Source of the DNA: CAIVVT01 sp052145115
Lineage (GTDB): Bacteria > Acidobacteriota > Terriglobia > Bryobacterales > Bryobacteraceae
Direction: 5' to 3'
DNA: 64,000 nucleotides
Assembly (NCBI GenBank): GCA_052145115.1
Contig: JBKQPG010000094.1
Span: 25,208 to 89,207 of the forward strand
The stretch's first letter is position 1. Every line of letters begins with the position of its first letter. Of this stretch, positions 36,005 to 47,107 are shown piece by piece. Below the pieces are notes generated by a model, which saw only the letters and a list, made by a program, of their open reading frames with translations, was not told the DNA's origin and ran no database searches. The position numbers and the translations under genes are program-made.

Positions 36005-38557
36005 CTACAACGAGCGTACGCGCTCTTCCAGCATACGCGCCTGCGCGGCGAAGTCCTCCCCCTCGAGGCACAGCGGCGCGCCGATGGTAACCCGGACCCG
36101 GCCGGGCCGCGCCAGGCCCGAGTCGGGATGCAGCACCCGGTTGACGCCGCGCACGCGGATCGGCACCACGGGAATCCGCAGGCGCGAGGCGATCATCGCG
36201 ACGCCCGGCTGGAAGGGCAGGATCGTCTCGTCGCGGCTATGCCGGCCCTCGGGGAAAATCAGCGGGCACCAACCCTGCTCCACCGCATGCCCGAGCACCC
36301 GCAGCGCCTCGCGCGTGCCGGCCCCGCTCTGCGGGATGGGCAGGGCGTTGAACATCAGCAGCGAGAGCCAGTAGTTCAGCGAGTTGGTGAACCAGTGGAA
36401 CAGCGAGTGCTCGCGCGGGTGGAAGTGAGCGTCAAAGAACTCCAGGCGCATGGCGGGCGCCAGCCTGTGCCGCCAGCTCCAGCCCAGGGCGATGAAAATC
36501 ACCGGCGTGTCGAAGTAGCTCTGGTGATTGGATGCGAACAGCACCGGCCCGCGCAAGCCGCGCAGATGATCCCGCCCCTCGACCTGAACCCAGGCGAAAA
36601 TCCGCGCCAGGTTCAGCACCCACAGGTTGAGGTTGACGACGCGGAATGCGTTGGCGAGCCAGTGCCGGTTCCACTGCGGATAGTGGAACGGCTCAGCTGC
36701 CGGCGGGGGTTTGAGCTGCCCGCTGCGCAGGGCCTCCAGGTCGGCGATGGTCCGGGTGGACGCAAAGACCGTCTCGTCCACGGGCGCACCGAGGGTATGC
36801 TCGAGAGCGACCAGCAACTCGACGCGGTCGAGCGAGGACAGCCCCAGATCGTCGAGCGAGGTGGCGCCGCTGACCGCGCGCCCGGCGGTCCACTTCTGGA
36901 GCAGCTCTTCCACGCGGTCCGCGGAACGCCGGGCGGCCGGCGCGGATGCCGGCGGGGCCTGGCGCGGCCCGATCAGCCGGTCGCGGATCTCGCCGCGCTT
37001 CAGTTTGCGCGTCCCGGCGGTGCGCGGCAGCTCGGCGTTGCGCCACAGCGTGTAGCCGCGGATCTTCTGGTGGTCCTCCAGCGCCGCATTGGCGCGGGCC
37101 ACGATCGTCTCGGGATCCGCGCCCGCCTCCAGGATGAGGACGGCGTGCACCAGCTCGCCGCCCGGAGCCGGAAGACCGATGACGGCCGCGTCCCGCACGC
37201 CGGGCGCGCGCAGCACAACCGGCTCCACGTCCTCCGGGAAGACGTTGCGGCCGTCGGCCAGCACGATCATCTCCTTCTTGCGGCCCTTGATGATGAGATG
37301 CCCGTCCGCATCGAGCCGGCCGATATCGCCGGTGTGGAACCAGCCGTTCTGAAAGGCGGCGCGCGTGGACTCCGGATCGTTGTAGTAGCCGCTGGTGACA
37401 TTGCCCCCGCGCACCAGCACTTCGCCGTCCGCGGCGATGCGGATCTCAACCCCGGCCAGCGGCCTGCCCACCGTGCCCCGCCGCGCGTGGAAGGGATGAT
37501 TCAGGGTGACGATGGGCGCCGTTTCGGTCAGGCCGTAACCCTGGATGACGACGAAGGGAAGGTTGGCCCAATACTGCTCCAGCGAGGCGTCCAGGGCCGC
37601 GCCGCCGACAATGAAGCTCCAGAATTTCCAGCCGAACAGATTGTGGATTCTGCGGTAGCGCCACCAGCGCCACCAGAATCGCTCGCCGGCCGGCGCGGGC
37701 TGCGCGGTCTCGGGGTGGAGACCCACGACGTACTCGCGCAACACCTCGAGAATCTTCGGCACCGAGACCAGCACGGAGATGCGCCGCGTCTTGATCTGGC
37801 GCACGATCTCCTGCGGGTTGTGGCTGCGCTGGAAGATCACGGTGCCGCGAATCATGGGCGTGATGAACAGCGCCATCGCCTGCCCGAACATATGGCTCAG
37901 CGGGAGCAGGTTGAGGAAGCGGATGGGCGAGAAGGGCCACGCGTAGCGGCGGTGCTTCAGAACCTCGCGCTCGATGGGAACGATGTTGGCCAGGATGTTG
38001 CGATGCGTGATCAGGACGCCTTTGGGCTCGGCCGTCGCGCCGGAGGTGAACAGGATCTGGCAGATGTCGTCGGGCCGGGCCTGCGCTTCCTCGACCTCGC
38101 ACTGGGTGTCCCAATCGAGAGACGCCAGCCGGAACACGGGCGGGCCGCCGGGAGCGCTGCGTGGCGGCAGTGGCACATCTTCTCCGATGAGGATCGCCTT
38201 GGCCGCGGTGATGCGGACGACGCGCTCGAGGAACTCGGGTGAGTGGCGCTCGTCGATCGGCGCGACGGCGACGCCGCGCAACATGCAGCCCCAGAAGGCG
38301 GCCACCCAGGCCGGGCGGTTTTCGCTCCACAGGACCACGCGGTCGCCAGGGCCGATGCCATGGTCGCGCAATTGCGCCGCGCAGTTGCGGGCGCAACGGG
38401 CGAAGGCCGCATAGGAGTAGCCGCGCGGGCGAAAGCCATCGTCATAGACGAGGTATTCGCCGCGCAGCTGCGCCACCGTCCGGAAGTAGTCGAGCAGCGT
38501 TGTGCGGACCATGCGTGGTGCGTTGCGGCCGGCCTTTTCGGACCACCTGCCGGTCAT
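36005..38557 (-). CDS. Acyl-CoA/ACP synthetase - acyl carrier - acyltransferase fusion
   Basis: This 850-residue three-domain protein begins with an AMP-forming acyl-activating enzyme (about 1-500) with the P-loop LFTSGATAEPKG, QGYGLTETAP and KGRKKEMIVLADGRNVFPED. An acyl-carrier domain (about 510-590) follows, with the phosphopantetheine Ser in DDLGLSSLDRVEL. A PlsC-type lysophospholipid acyltransferase (about 640-850) ends the protein, with NHQSYFD and the FPEGRHSRD motif. It should activate a fatty acid, load it on the internal carrier and transfer it to a lysophospholipid. E. coli Aas joins the same activities in the reverse order and has no carrier domain. Translation may start at ATG 38557 or 38512. 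Confidence 0.92.
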   Translation of the reverse strand: MTGRWSEKAGRNAPRMVRTTLLDYFRTVAQLRGEYLVYDDGFRPRGYSYAAFARCARNCAAQLRDHGIGPGDRVVLWSENRPAWVAAFWGCMLRGVAVAPIDERHSPEFLERVVRITAAKAILIGEDVPLPPRSAPGGPPVFRLASLDWDTQCEVEEAQARPDDICQILFTSGATAEPKGVLITHRNILANIVPIEREVLKHRRYAWPFSPIRFLNLLPLSHMFGQAMALFITPMIRGTVIFQRSHNPQEIVRQIKTRRISVLVSVPKILEVLREYVVGLHPETAQPAPAGERFWWRWWRYRRIHNLFGWKFWSFIVGGAALDASLEQYWANLPFVVIQGYGLTETAPIVTLNHPFHARRGTVGRPLAGVEIRIAADGEVLVRGGNVTSGYYNDPESTRAAFQNGWFHTGDIGRLDADGHLIIKGRKKEMIVLADGRNVFPEDVEPVVLRAPGVRDAAVIGLPAPGGELVHAVLILEAGADPETIVARANAALEDHQKIRGYTLWRNAELPRTAGTRKLKRGEIRDRLIGPRQAPPASAPAARRSADRVEELLQKWTAGRAVSGATSLDDLGLSSLDRVELLVALEHTLGAPVDETVFASTRTIADLEALRSGQLKPPPAAEPFHYPQWNRHWLANAFRVVNLNLWVLNLARIFAWVQVEGRDHLRGLRGPVLFASNHQSYFDTPVIFIALGWSWRHRLAPAMRLEFFDAHFHPREHSLFHWFTNSLNYWLSLLMFNALPIPQSGAGTREALRVLGHAVEQGWCPLIFPEGRHSRDETILPFQPGVAMIASRLRIPVVPIRVRGVNRVLHPDSGLARPGRVRVTIGAPLCLEGEDFAAQARMLEERVRSL

Positions 38558-38564
38558 GCTGATT

Positions 38565-39161
38565 TTACTGGATCGTACTGGAGCCTTCCACGCCGATGTC
38601 GCCGGGGATCACATTGCGGTTGATGTAGTTGTCGAGGTTGATGACGTAAGTCTCCGGCGCGTCCACGAGAACCGGCGAGTGCGTGGCGCAGACGACGCGG
38701 AAGCGCTTCCGGTCGACGAGTTCCAGGAGCATTTTCAGGATGCGGCGCTGGTTGGAAACCGAGAGCGCCATCTCGGGCTCGTCCAGCAGCAGACAGGTGC
38801 CATCGGGCAGCGCCGGGAAGGTCTCGCGGAACATCGACAGCATCACCTGGCCATGGCTCACGCTGGAGACGAACTCGCGCATTGAGGGGTTGTTATCGAA
38901 CAGTTCGAGGTGCATGCGCGGGTTGTGCTGTTCGGCATCGAAGAGGAACGCCTGGGGAGTCTCAATCCGGTTCTCGAGGCGGTAGATATAGCCGTCGATG
39001 CGGTCGTCGCGCAGGGCGTAGTAGATGGAGTGCAGCAGCGTGGACTTGCCGCAGCCGTTCTCGCCCGTGAGCAGGATCAGCGGATGGGAAAGATCCACCA
39101 TGATCGGCATGTGGAAGTTCAGGCCCACGAGAATCGGATGCGCCAGAATCTTGAGAATCAC
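38565..39161 (-). CDS. AAA family ATPase (ABC/SMC-like, predicted ATP-binding protein)
   Basis: This 198-residue compact ATPase has Walker A LTGENGCGKST (about 30-40), a Walker B LLLDEPEMALS (about 124-134) and a His switch CATHSP (about 159-164). These mark the RecF/SMC-like overcoating family (COG3910-type). No coiled coil or nuclease domain is attached. It starts at GTG 39161 and ends 7 bp before the acyl-activating fusion gene, so the two are probably co-expressed. Its role is unknown. Confidence 0.85.
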   Translation of the reverse strand: MILKILAHPILVGLNFHMPIMVDLSHPLILLTGENGCGKSTLLHSIYYALRDDRIDGYIYRLENRIETPQAFLFDAEQHNPRMHLELFDNNPSMREFVSSVSHGQVMLSMFRETFPALPDGTCLLLDEPEMALSVSNQRRILKMLLELVDRKRFRVVCATHSPVLVDAPETYVINLDNYINRNVIPGDIGVEGSSTIQ

Positions 39162-39243
39162 GGTGGTCCGCCTTGCTTGGAAACTGCTGGATCAGACGCG
39201 AGTGTAAGACCAGGATAACAGCGCGGCGGCGGGCCTCAGAGTG

Positions 39244-39912
39244 TCAACACGCGCCCGGCTGCAACTCGAACTTGCGGAAACTGCCGGTGTTGAAAAACGA
39301 CCCGAGGCCGACGCGGCCCGCACCGAGGCTGAGGTCGGCGCCCCGCAACGAGGGGTGCTGGCGGCCATCGATCCACGTTTCGACCAATCCTGTCGAGGCG
39401 TCATAGACGATCCGGACGCGAGTCCAGCGCAAGGCATCGGCGAGGCTCGCGGGGCCGTCGTCGCGGCTGATGCGGACGCGGTCGCCGCCATAGACGTGGA
39501 AGACGCCGTTGTGGACGGGTTGTTTCTGCGCCGCGTCGGTGGAGAGGTGGACGTAGTCGAAGTGCAGCGGGTCACGCCAGGCGTAGACGACGATGAGCGA
39601 CGTACTGGCGGCGAAACCCCTGGCCTCGACGTTTAATGTTAAGCACCCGGCCGGCTCGTGCTCCAGGAGCGCATACTGAATGGGCGCGCGCGGATTGGCT
39701 TCCTGGGGCCGGGGCACGTTCAGGTTCAGAACCTCTCCGTCGGGCGTTTGCTCGACTTTCCAGTCGGCCGCCTCGTGCACCAGCCAGCGCCGGCCGAAGC
39801 AGGCGATCCGCTGCGCGGGCATGGGCAGCGCGGGCGGCGCCGCGAGCAGCGGCGTGGGCAGGAGCAGCGGCGCGGCCAAGGGGGGCAAAGTGAGGAAGAT
39901 GCGGCGGTTCAT
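39244..39912 (-). CDS. Tat-exported concanavalin-like (DUF1080-type) protein
   Basis: This 222-residue protein has a twin-arginine signal (MNRRIFLTLPPLAAPLLLP) followed by a jelly-roll domain. Segments such as WKVEQTPDGEVLNLNV, HFDYVHLSTD, RWTRVRIVYDASTGLVETWIDGRQH and GRVGLGSFFNTGSFRKFEL are typical of LamG/DUF1080 sugar-binding or glycosidase-like folds. No catalytic residues are evident. ATG 39912 is used. Such exported proteins are common in Solibacter-type bacteria and usually act on or bind carbohydrates. Confidence 0.72.
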   Translation of the reverse strand: MNRRIFLTLPPLAAPLLLPTPLLAAPPALPMPAQRIACFGRRWLVHEAADWKVEQTPDGEVLNLNVPRPQEANPRAPIQYALLEHEPAGCLTLNVEARGFAASTSLIVVYAWRDPLHFDYVHLSTDAAQKQPVHNGVFHVYGGDRVRISRDDGPASLADALRWTRVRIVYDASTGLVETWIDGRQHPSLRGADLSLGAGRVGLGSFFNTGSFRKFELQPGAC

Positions 39913-39987
39913 CACTGGCTATTGTTCCATATCGCCACGCCGATCCGGCACGACGCCGGAGCCGCATTGCGGCCTGGGTCCAGGGCC

Positions 39988-40170
39988 TAGCCCGGATGTT
40001 TCACCAACCATCGGCTGCGGCGCGCGATAGGGCCGCATCTACTTCGTTGCGCTTGGTCGCCGTCCTCGACGTACCGCCAAGTACGCCTGCGGGCGGCTCC
40101 GGTCGCGCGCCTTGTATCTGCAACCCTCTCATCGCGCCTCGCTGCGATCGTGGTGCAACATCCGGGCATA
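39988..40170 (-). mobile_element. MITE-like element, copy A (inverted relative to copy B)
   Basis: This 183-bp non-coding element has terminal inverted repeats: TAGCCCGGATGTTTCACCA at the left and the complement of TATGCCCGGATGTTGCACCA at the right. Its reverse complement matches copy B (63572-63779) over about 46 bp at one end and about 48 bp at the other, with a more variable, length-differing centre. It has no transposase. It lies 71 bp from the tRNA-Gly 3' end. Confidence 0.85.
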
Positions 40171-40241
40171 GCGGCGCGGTCAGGACCTGGTTTGGCTCAC
40201 GCGATCAGCGGCCGGCCAAACGGGATGTGAGGGGGTGCTGA

Positions 40242-40317
<76 letters not shown>

Positions 40318-40669
40318 CCGGGGAGACTTCTTCATTCTTGCTCTGGCTCGGCGGATCTGTCAATTCACTCAGAAGCTTGCGGGACATTGGGAACATTTTG
40401 GTGCCAAAATGGCGTAGATTTCCACAGGCATGAGGAACAAAAAGGTGTTTGTTTTGAATGAATTACAAAAGTGTTTCATTCGGGCTTGGCAGAGACCGGA
40501 ACTGTGGTATTCTGAGGATCGCCGGAGCGAGGGGGACCGCCTCATCGGGGAACGCGCCGGGCGTGGACAGCGGGGGCGGCAACTAGCTGCGGTGCATTCG
40601 TCGAATTCAAATTGAGTGGTTCCACAGCTTGAGAAACGAGTGGAAATCACGAGGGAGAGTTGTGGTCTG
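40318..40669 (+). promoter_or_regulatory. dnaA upstream region with candidate promoter and DnaA-box-like sites
   Basis: This 352-bp region has no gene. A candidate promoter TTGGCA (40486-40491), 16 bp spacer, TATTCT (40508-40513) points at dnaA. Box-like sites ATTTCCACA (40418-40426) and GGTTCCACA (40618-40626) each end TTCCACAG. The 40430-40480 stretch is AT-rich (GTTTTGAATGAATTACAAAA). This could be part of oriC. Confidence 0.55.
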
Positions 40670-41998
40670 ATGGTGGAAACTAATGCCTGGGAATTAGTCA
40701 AAGAAGCGCTCCACGTCAGGATGAAGGCGGAGGCTTTTCACAATTGGGTGGCGCGGACCGAGTTGCTCGAACAGGAAGGGAAACGTTTGCGCGTTCTGGT
40801 ACCCGATGAGGTCACCAGATTGTGGTTGGAGGGAGAGTACGCCGGGCAAATCCAGAACGTGATTCAGAGTCTTAATCTGCCCATTCAAAAGGTCTACTAC
40901 GAACTGGCCAGCAATGGCGGCGAAGCGCCTGTCGCGGCGGAGGAGAACGGGACTGGCCAGGGCCTGCAATTCCTGGCGGCGGGGGATCAACTGAATCCCC
41001 GGCTGACTTTCGATTCCTTCGTTGTGGGAAGCTGCAATCAGTTTGCGCACGCCGCGGCCAAGGCCGTGGCCTCGACGCCGAGCAAGAGCTACAACCCGCT
41101 GTTCATTTACGGTGGCAGCGGGATGGGCAAGACGCACCTGATTCATGCCATCGGCCATGCCGTGCTGCAGCGCTGGCCGGCTATGCGGCTGGTTTACACC
41201 ACCGGCGAGCGGTTCGTAAACGAGATGGTCTACTGCCTGCGCGGCGGCCGGATGACGTCATTCCAGTCGCACTACCGGACGGCGGATCTGCTGCTCATCG
41301 ACGACATTCATACCGTCGCCGGGAAAGAGCGTACGCAGGAGGAGTTCTTCCACACGTTCAATGCGCTGTATGACCATCAGAAGCAATTAGTGATGAGCAG
41401 CGACTCACTCCCCAAGGACATGAAGGGCCTGGTGGAACGCCTGCGGACGCGCTTCGAGTGGGGATTGATGGTGGATGTCCAGCCGCCCGATCTGGAGACG
41501 AAGATGGCGATCCTCGATATGAAGGCGCAGGAAGAGGGCGTGCGTCTGCCGGAGGATGTTCGGATTTTCATTGCAACAAAAACGAAAACGAGCGTGCGCG
41601 AATTGGAAGGCGCGTTCACCAAGCTGGTGGCGTACTCCAGTGTGACCGCCGCGCCAGTGACACTCGACATGGCGCGGCAGGTGCTGAAGCCGATCCTGCA
41701 CAATGGCGAGCGCCGGGTAACGATCGATGCCGTAATGCGCGCCGTGGCAGAGCGTTTCGACCTGCAACCCTCGCAGCTCAAACAAAAGACCAACGCGCAC
41801 GAGATTTCCAGGCCGCGGCAGATCGCCATGTATCTGGTGAAGGAGCTGACCTCCGCGTCCCTGCCGGAAATCGGGCGGCATTTTGGAGGCAAGCATCACA
41901 CCACCGTGCTGCACTCTGTGCGCAAAGTGGACGAAATGCGTCAGACCGACCCTGATTTGAACAATCTCATCCACAATTTAATGGATTCATTCCATTAG
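40670..41998 (+). CDS. dnaA: Chromosomal replication initiator DnaA
   Basis: This 442-residue initiator has domain I (about 1-80), a short linker and an AAA+ domain III with Walker A GGSGMGKTH and Walker B LLIDDIHTV. Domain IV has the signature SRPRQIAMYLVKELTSASLP. The DNA-contact segment reads FGGKHHTTVLHSVRK, where E. coli has FGGRDHTTVLHACRK, so the base-contacting Asp433 position is His. ATG 40670 has GAGGGAGAG about 10 bases upstream; an in-frame GTG at 40616 would add 18 residues. It opens the plus-strand dnaA-dnaN-gyrB group. Box-like TTCCACAG sites flank it on both sides. Confidence 0.97.
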   Translation: MVETNAWELVKEALHVRMKAEAFHNWVARTELLEQEGKRLRVLVPDEVTRLWLEGEYAGQIQNVIQSLNLPIQKVYYELASNGGEAPVAAEENGTGQGLQFLAAGDQLNPRLTFDSFVVGSCNQFAHAAAKAVASTPSKSYNPLFIYGGSGMGKTHLIHAIGHAVLQRWPAMRLVYTTGERFVNEMVYCLRGGRMTSFQSHYRTADLLLIDDIHTVAGKERTQEEFFHTFNALYDHQKQLVMSSDSLPKDMKGLVERLRTRFEWGLMVDVQPPDLETKMAILDMKAQEEGVRLPEDVRIFIATKTKTSVRELEGAFTKLVAYSSVTAAPVTLDMARQVLKPILHNGERRVTIDAVMRAVAERFDLQPSQLKQKTNAHEISRPRQIAMYLVKELTSASLPEIGRHFGGKHHTTVLHSVRKVDEMRQTDPDLNNLIHNLMDSFH

Positions 41999-42240
41999 GC
42001 TTATGCGTTTTTTGCACACGTAAGGTAGAGATTTGCCGGTGTACTTCTGTGGACTTCCCAGCAAGGCCGGATTGCCCTCAGATCCAGAGGGGTAAAATCA
42101 CAGGTTGCCAAGCCGGGAACGCTCAGAGTTTTGTATAATTTAGAGAGATTTCGACATTTCCACAGGACTTATGAATACGGAGTACATAAGGAATTGTAAG
42201 TTCCTGTTTCAGGAGAGTCCTCGAAGGGGGTAGTCATCGC
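41999..42240 (+). promoter_or_regulatory. dnaA-dnaN intergenic region, candidate origin segment
   Basis: This 242-bp region holds TTTTGCACA (42010-42018), TGTGGACTT (42048-42056, an inverted box), ATTTCCACA (42156-42164) and an AT-rich stretch with TATAAT (42134-42139). The arrangement suits an origin or a DnaA-regulated dnaN promoter. No canonical TTATCCACA is present. Confidence 0.5.
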
Positions 42241-43362
42241 ATGGAATTCTCGGTCAACAAGGCGGATCTGGTTCGGGAATTGAATCTCTCGCAGGGTGTT
42301 GTCGAGCGCAAGACGACGATCCCCATTTTGTCGAACATCCTGATCGAGGCTGAAGGCGACATGTTGACGCTGACGGCGACGGACCTGGAGTTGGGGATTC
42401 GATGTGAAGCTCCGGCGAAGGTGAAGTCAGCCGGGACGGGAACGATTCCGGCGAAGAAGCTGTTGGATTATGTGCGTCTGCTGCCTGAAGCCGAAGTTCA
42501 GGTGAAGATCGCCGACAATCACTGGATGACGCTCGTGTGCGGCCGGTCCAGGACGCGCATCGCGGGCATGTCGCGGGAGAGTTTTCCGGAATTGCCGGAG
42601 ATGCCTGCGGTCATGACGAAAATTCCTGTGGGATTGTTGTCGTCGATGATTACGAAGACGATTTTCTCGATTTCCGTGGAGGAGTCGAGATTCACGCTGA
42701 ATGGTGCGTTGTTGCAGCTCAAGGGCACGGCCCTGGCGGTAGTGGCAACGGATGGTCACAGGCTGGCGTTGGTGGAGTGCGAGAATCCTCTGGTCGAGGA
42801 TGAGGGAGTAAATACAAAAGCGCTCTTGCCACGCAAGGCGATGAACGAGTTGCTGAAGCTGGCCGGCGAAGAGCCGGACCGCGAGGCGGGAGTCGAATTT
42901 GCCGCAGACGATAACCACCTGTTCTTCCGCCTGGGCAGGCGCCTGTTGATCAGCCGCAAACTTACGGGCAACTTCCCGGACTACGAGCGCGTGCTGCCCA
43001 AGGCACACGCGCACAGCGTGGAGATCGGGAAGGAAGAACTGCGCGCGGCGATTGAGCGCGTGTCACAGTTTTCGGACGAACGTTCGAGGGCCATCAAAAT
43101 CCGGTTCGGCGAAAACGAAGCGGTCATACACAGTTCGATTAGCGAGAGTGGAGAGTCAGAGGAAAACCTTTCGGTCGACTATAGCGGACCGACGGTGGAG
43201 ATTGGCTTCAACGCCCAGTACCTGCTGGATTTCCTGCGGGCTGTGACGGAGCCGGCGGTTGCATTCCACTTCAAGGATGCCCAGAGCGCGGGCGAAATGC
43301 GCCCCTCGGGCGAAGGTATCAAGTACAACTACCGCTACGTGGTCATGCCAATGCGCATCTGA
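42241..43362 (+). CDS. dnaN: DNA polymerase III beta subunit (sliding clamp)
   Basis: This 373-residue protein is the processivity clamp of the replicative polymerase, formed of three similar domains. The start MEFSVNKADLVRELNLSQGVVERKTTIPILSN, the central VATDGHRLALVE and the C-terminal YRYVVMPMRI are characteristic, and the last residues carry the PMR(I/L) end that forms the protein-binding cleft. It lies between dnaA and gyrB on the same strand. recF, usually found just downstream, is missing: only 30 bp separate dnaN from gyrB. Confidence 0.98.
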   Translation: MEFSVNKADLVRELNLSQGVVERKTTIPILSNILIEAEGDMLTLTATDLELGIRCEAPAKVKSAGTGTIPAKKLLDYVRLLPEAEVQVKIADNHWMTLVCGRSRTRIAGMSRESFPELPEMPAVMTKIPVGLLSSMITKTIFSISVEESRFTLNGALLQLKGTALAVVATDGHRLALVECENPLVEDEGVNTKALLPRKAMNELLKLAGEEPDREAGVEFAADDNHLFFRLGRRLLISRKLTGNFPDYERVLPKAHAHSVEIGKEELRAAIERVSQFSDERSRAIKIRFGENEAVIHSSISESGESEENLSVDYSGPTVEIGFNAQYLLDFLRAVTEPAVAFHFKDAQSAGEMRPSGEGIKYNYRYVVMPMRI

Positions 43363-43392
43363 GCCCGTGGCGGGATCCAAGGATAAGAGAAT

Positions 43393-45810
<2,418 letters not shown>

Positions 45811-45812
45811 CT

Positions 45813-45832
45813 CGGCGAAGTGCGGTTCGCCG
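45813..45832. terminator. Hairpin between convergent gyrB and alr
   Basis: CGGCGAA and TTCGCCG form a 7-bp stem with a six-base loop three bases after the gyrB stop. No T-run follows, so intrinsic termination is only possible, not certain. Confidence 0.4.
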
Positions 45833-45854
45833 CGGCGACTAGAGGGCGCCGTTC

Positions 45855-46985
45855 TCAGACATAAACACGCTTTACGCGCTGGCCGATGCCGCACAACACG
45901 CTGTAGCTGATGGTTTCGGCGGCGCGGGCGATGGTCTGCGCGTCGAGGCTCACATTGCCGTCGCTGCCGAGCAGCGTCACCGCGTCGCCGGGGGAAAGGT
46001 GCGGGCAGTCGGTGATGTCGATGCTCGTCAGGTCCATCGAGATCGAGCCCAGGATCGGCACCAGCTTGCCGCCGGCGATCACCTTGCCTTTGTTGGAAAG
46101 GCGGTGCATCATGCCGTCGGCGTATCCGACGGCGAGAACGGCCATGCGCGTCGGGCGCTCGCAGGCGAACATGGCGCCGTAGCCCACGCGGGCGCCCACG
46201 GGCAGGTCCTTGACTTCGAGGATGCGGGCCCTCCAGTTGAGCGCGGGGCGCACCGCCAGCAGCGGCGGCGGGGCCTCTCCGCGCGCGGGGCTCAAATAGC
46301 CGTAAATGGCGTGGCCGGGGCGCACCATGTTGGCCCACGCCTGGCGGCGGCCGTAGGCGATGGGGATGGTGCTGGAGAGATGCTGATAACGCGGCGTGAG
46401 GCCGGCCGCGGCGAGGGCGTTGCGAACGGCGTTGAAGCAGGCCAGTTGCTCGTCGGTTTGCGGAGATGCATAGTTGCCGGCGGAGGCGAAGTGCGTCATC
46501 AGGCCCTCGAATCGCGCGGCGTGGCAGGCAGCGATGGCGCGGGCCAGGGTGGAGGGCTCCTCGCGCGTGCCGAGCCGGCCCATGCCCGTGTCCAGCGAGA
46601 GGTGGTAGGGCAAGGGGCGCGCCAGGGCGGCGGCCATGCGATCGTAATCGAGCAACTGGGCGATGGATTGGATACAGGGCGTGAGCTCGAAGTCGATCAG
46701 AGCAGGGCGTTCGAAGGGCAGAAAGTCGCCCATGATGAGAATGCGGGCCGTGATCCCCGCCTGGCGCAGGGTCACCCCTTCCTCGACGTTGCTGACGGCG
46801 AGCCAGCGCGCGCCCTCCTGGGTCAGGATCCGCGAGACCTCGACGGCGCCGTGGCGGTAGGCGTCGGCTTTGACGACCGGCATTACTTCGACGGCCGGGC
46901 CGACAGCGCCGCGCACGGCGTGGAAGTTCTCGGCTAGCTGGCGGCGTGAAACCTCGACCCAGCAGCGACAGGTGATGGGCACCAT
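45855..46985 (-). CDS. alr: Alanine racemase
   Basis: This 376-residue PLP enzyme converts L- to D-alanine for peptidoglycan. The PLP lysine lies in PVVKADAYRHGAVEVSRIL, and the second catalytic base Tyr lies in VGARVGYGAMFACERPT. The N-terminal TIM-barrel segments (LSLDTGMGRLG, MTHFASAGNY, RPGHAIYGYLSP) are typical. ATG 46985 (MVPITCRCW) gives the usual family length. An upstream ATG at 47078 would add 31 residues without homology. It is the last gene of the long minus-strand polysaccharide group, 122 bp after a glycosyltransferase gene. Confidence 0.96.
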   Translation of the reverse strand: MVPITCRCWVEVSRRQLAENFHAVRGAVGPAVEVMPVVKADAYRHGAVEVSRILTQEGARWLAVSNVEEGVTLRQAGITARILIMGDFLPFERPALIDFELTPCIQSIAQLLDYDRMAAALARPLPYHLSLDTGMGRLGTREEPSTLARAIAACHAARFEGLMTHFASAGNYASPQTDEQLACFNAVRNALAAAGLTPRYQHLSSTIPIAYGRRQAWANMVRPGHAIYGYLSPARGEAPPPLLAVRPALNWRARILEVKDLPVGARVGYGAMFACERPTRMAVLAVGYADGMMHRLSNKGKVIAGGKLVPILGSISMDLTSIDITDCPHLSPGDAVTLLGSDGNVSLDAQTIARAAETISYSVLCGIGQRVKRVYV

Positions 46986-47107
46986 CCTTCCATTGTCGGT
47001 CCCGGCCGGGGCGTCGCCGCAAGCGGATTTTAACGCCGGCGTGCGATGGGAGGTTTTCGAGGCGCGCGATTGCGCCACAGGCTGCCCGCCGCCATTGGCG
47101 TGCCGGC

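Noticed and set aside
35834..38242. An 802-codon plus-strand frame.
   Set aside because: It is antisense to the acyl-activating fusion gene; GC-rich third positions leave the opposite strand open.
39996..40241. Frames in both MITE copies reading FHQPSAAARDRAAS.
   Set aside because: They are translations of the conserved element end, lack consistent starts and lengths, and carry no transposase motifs.
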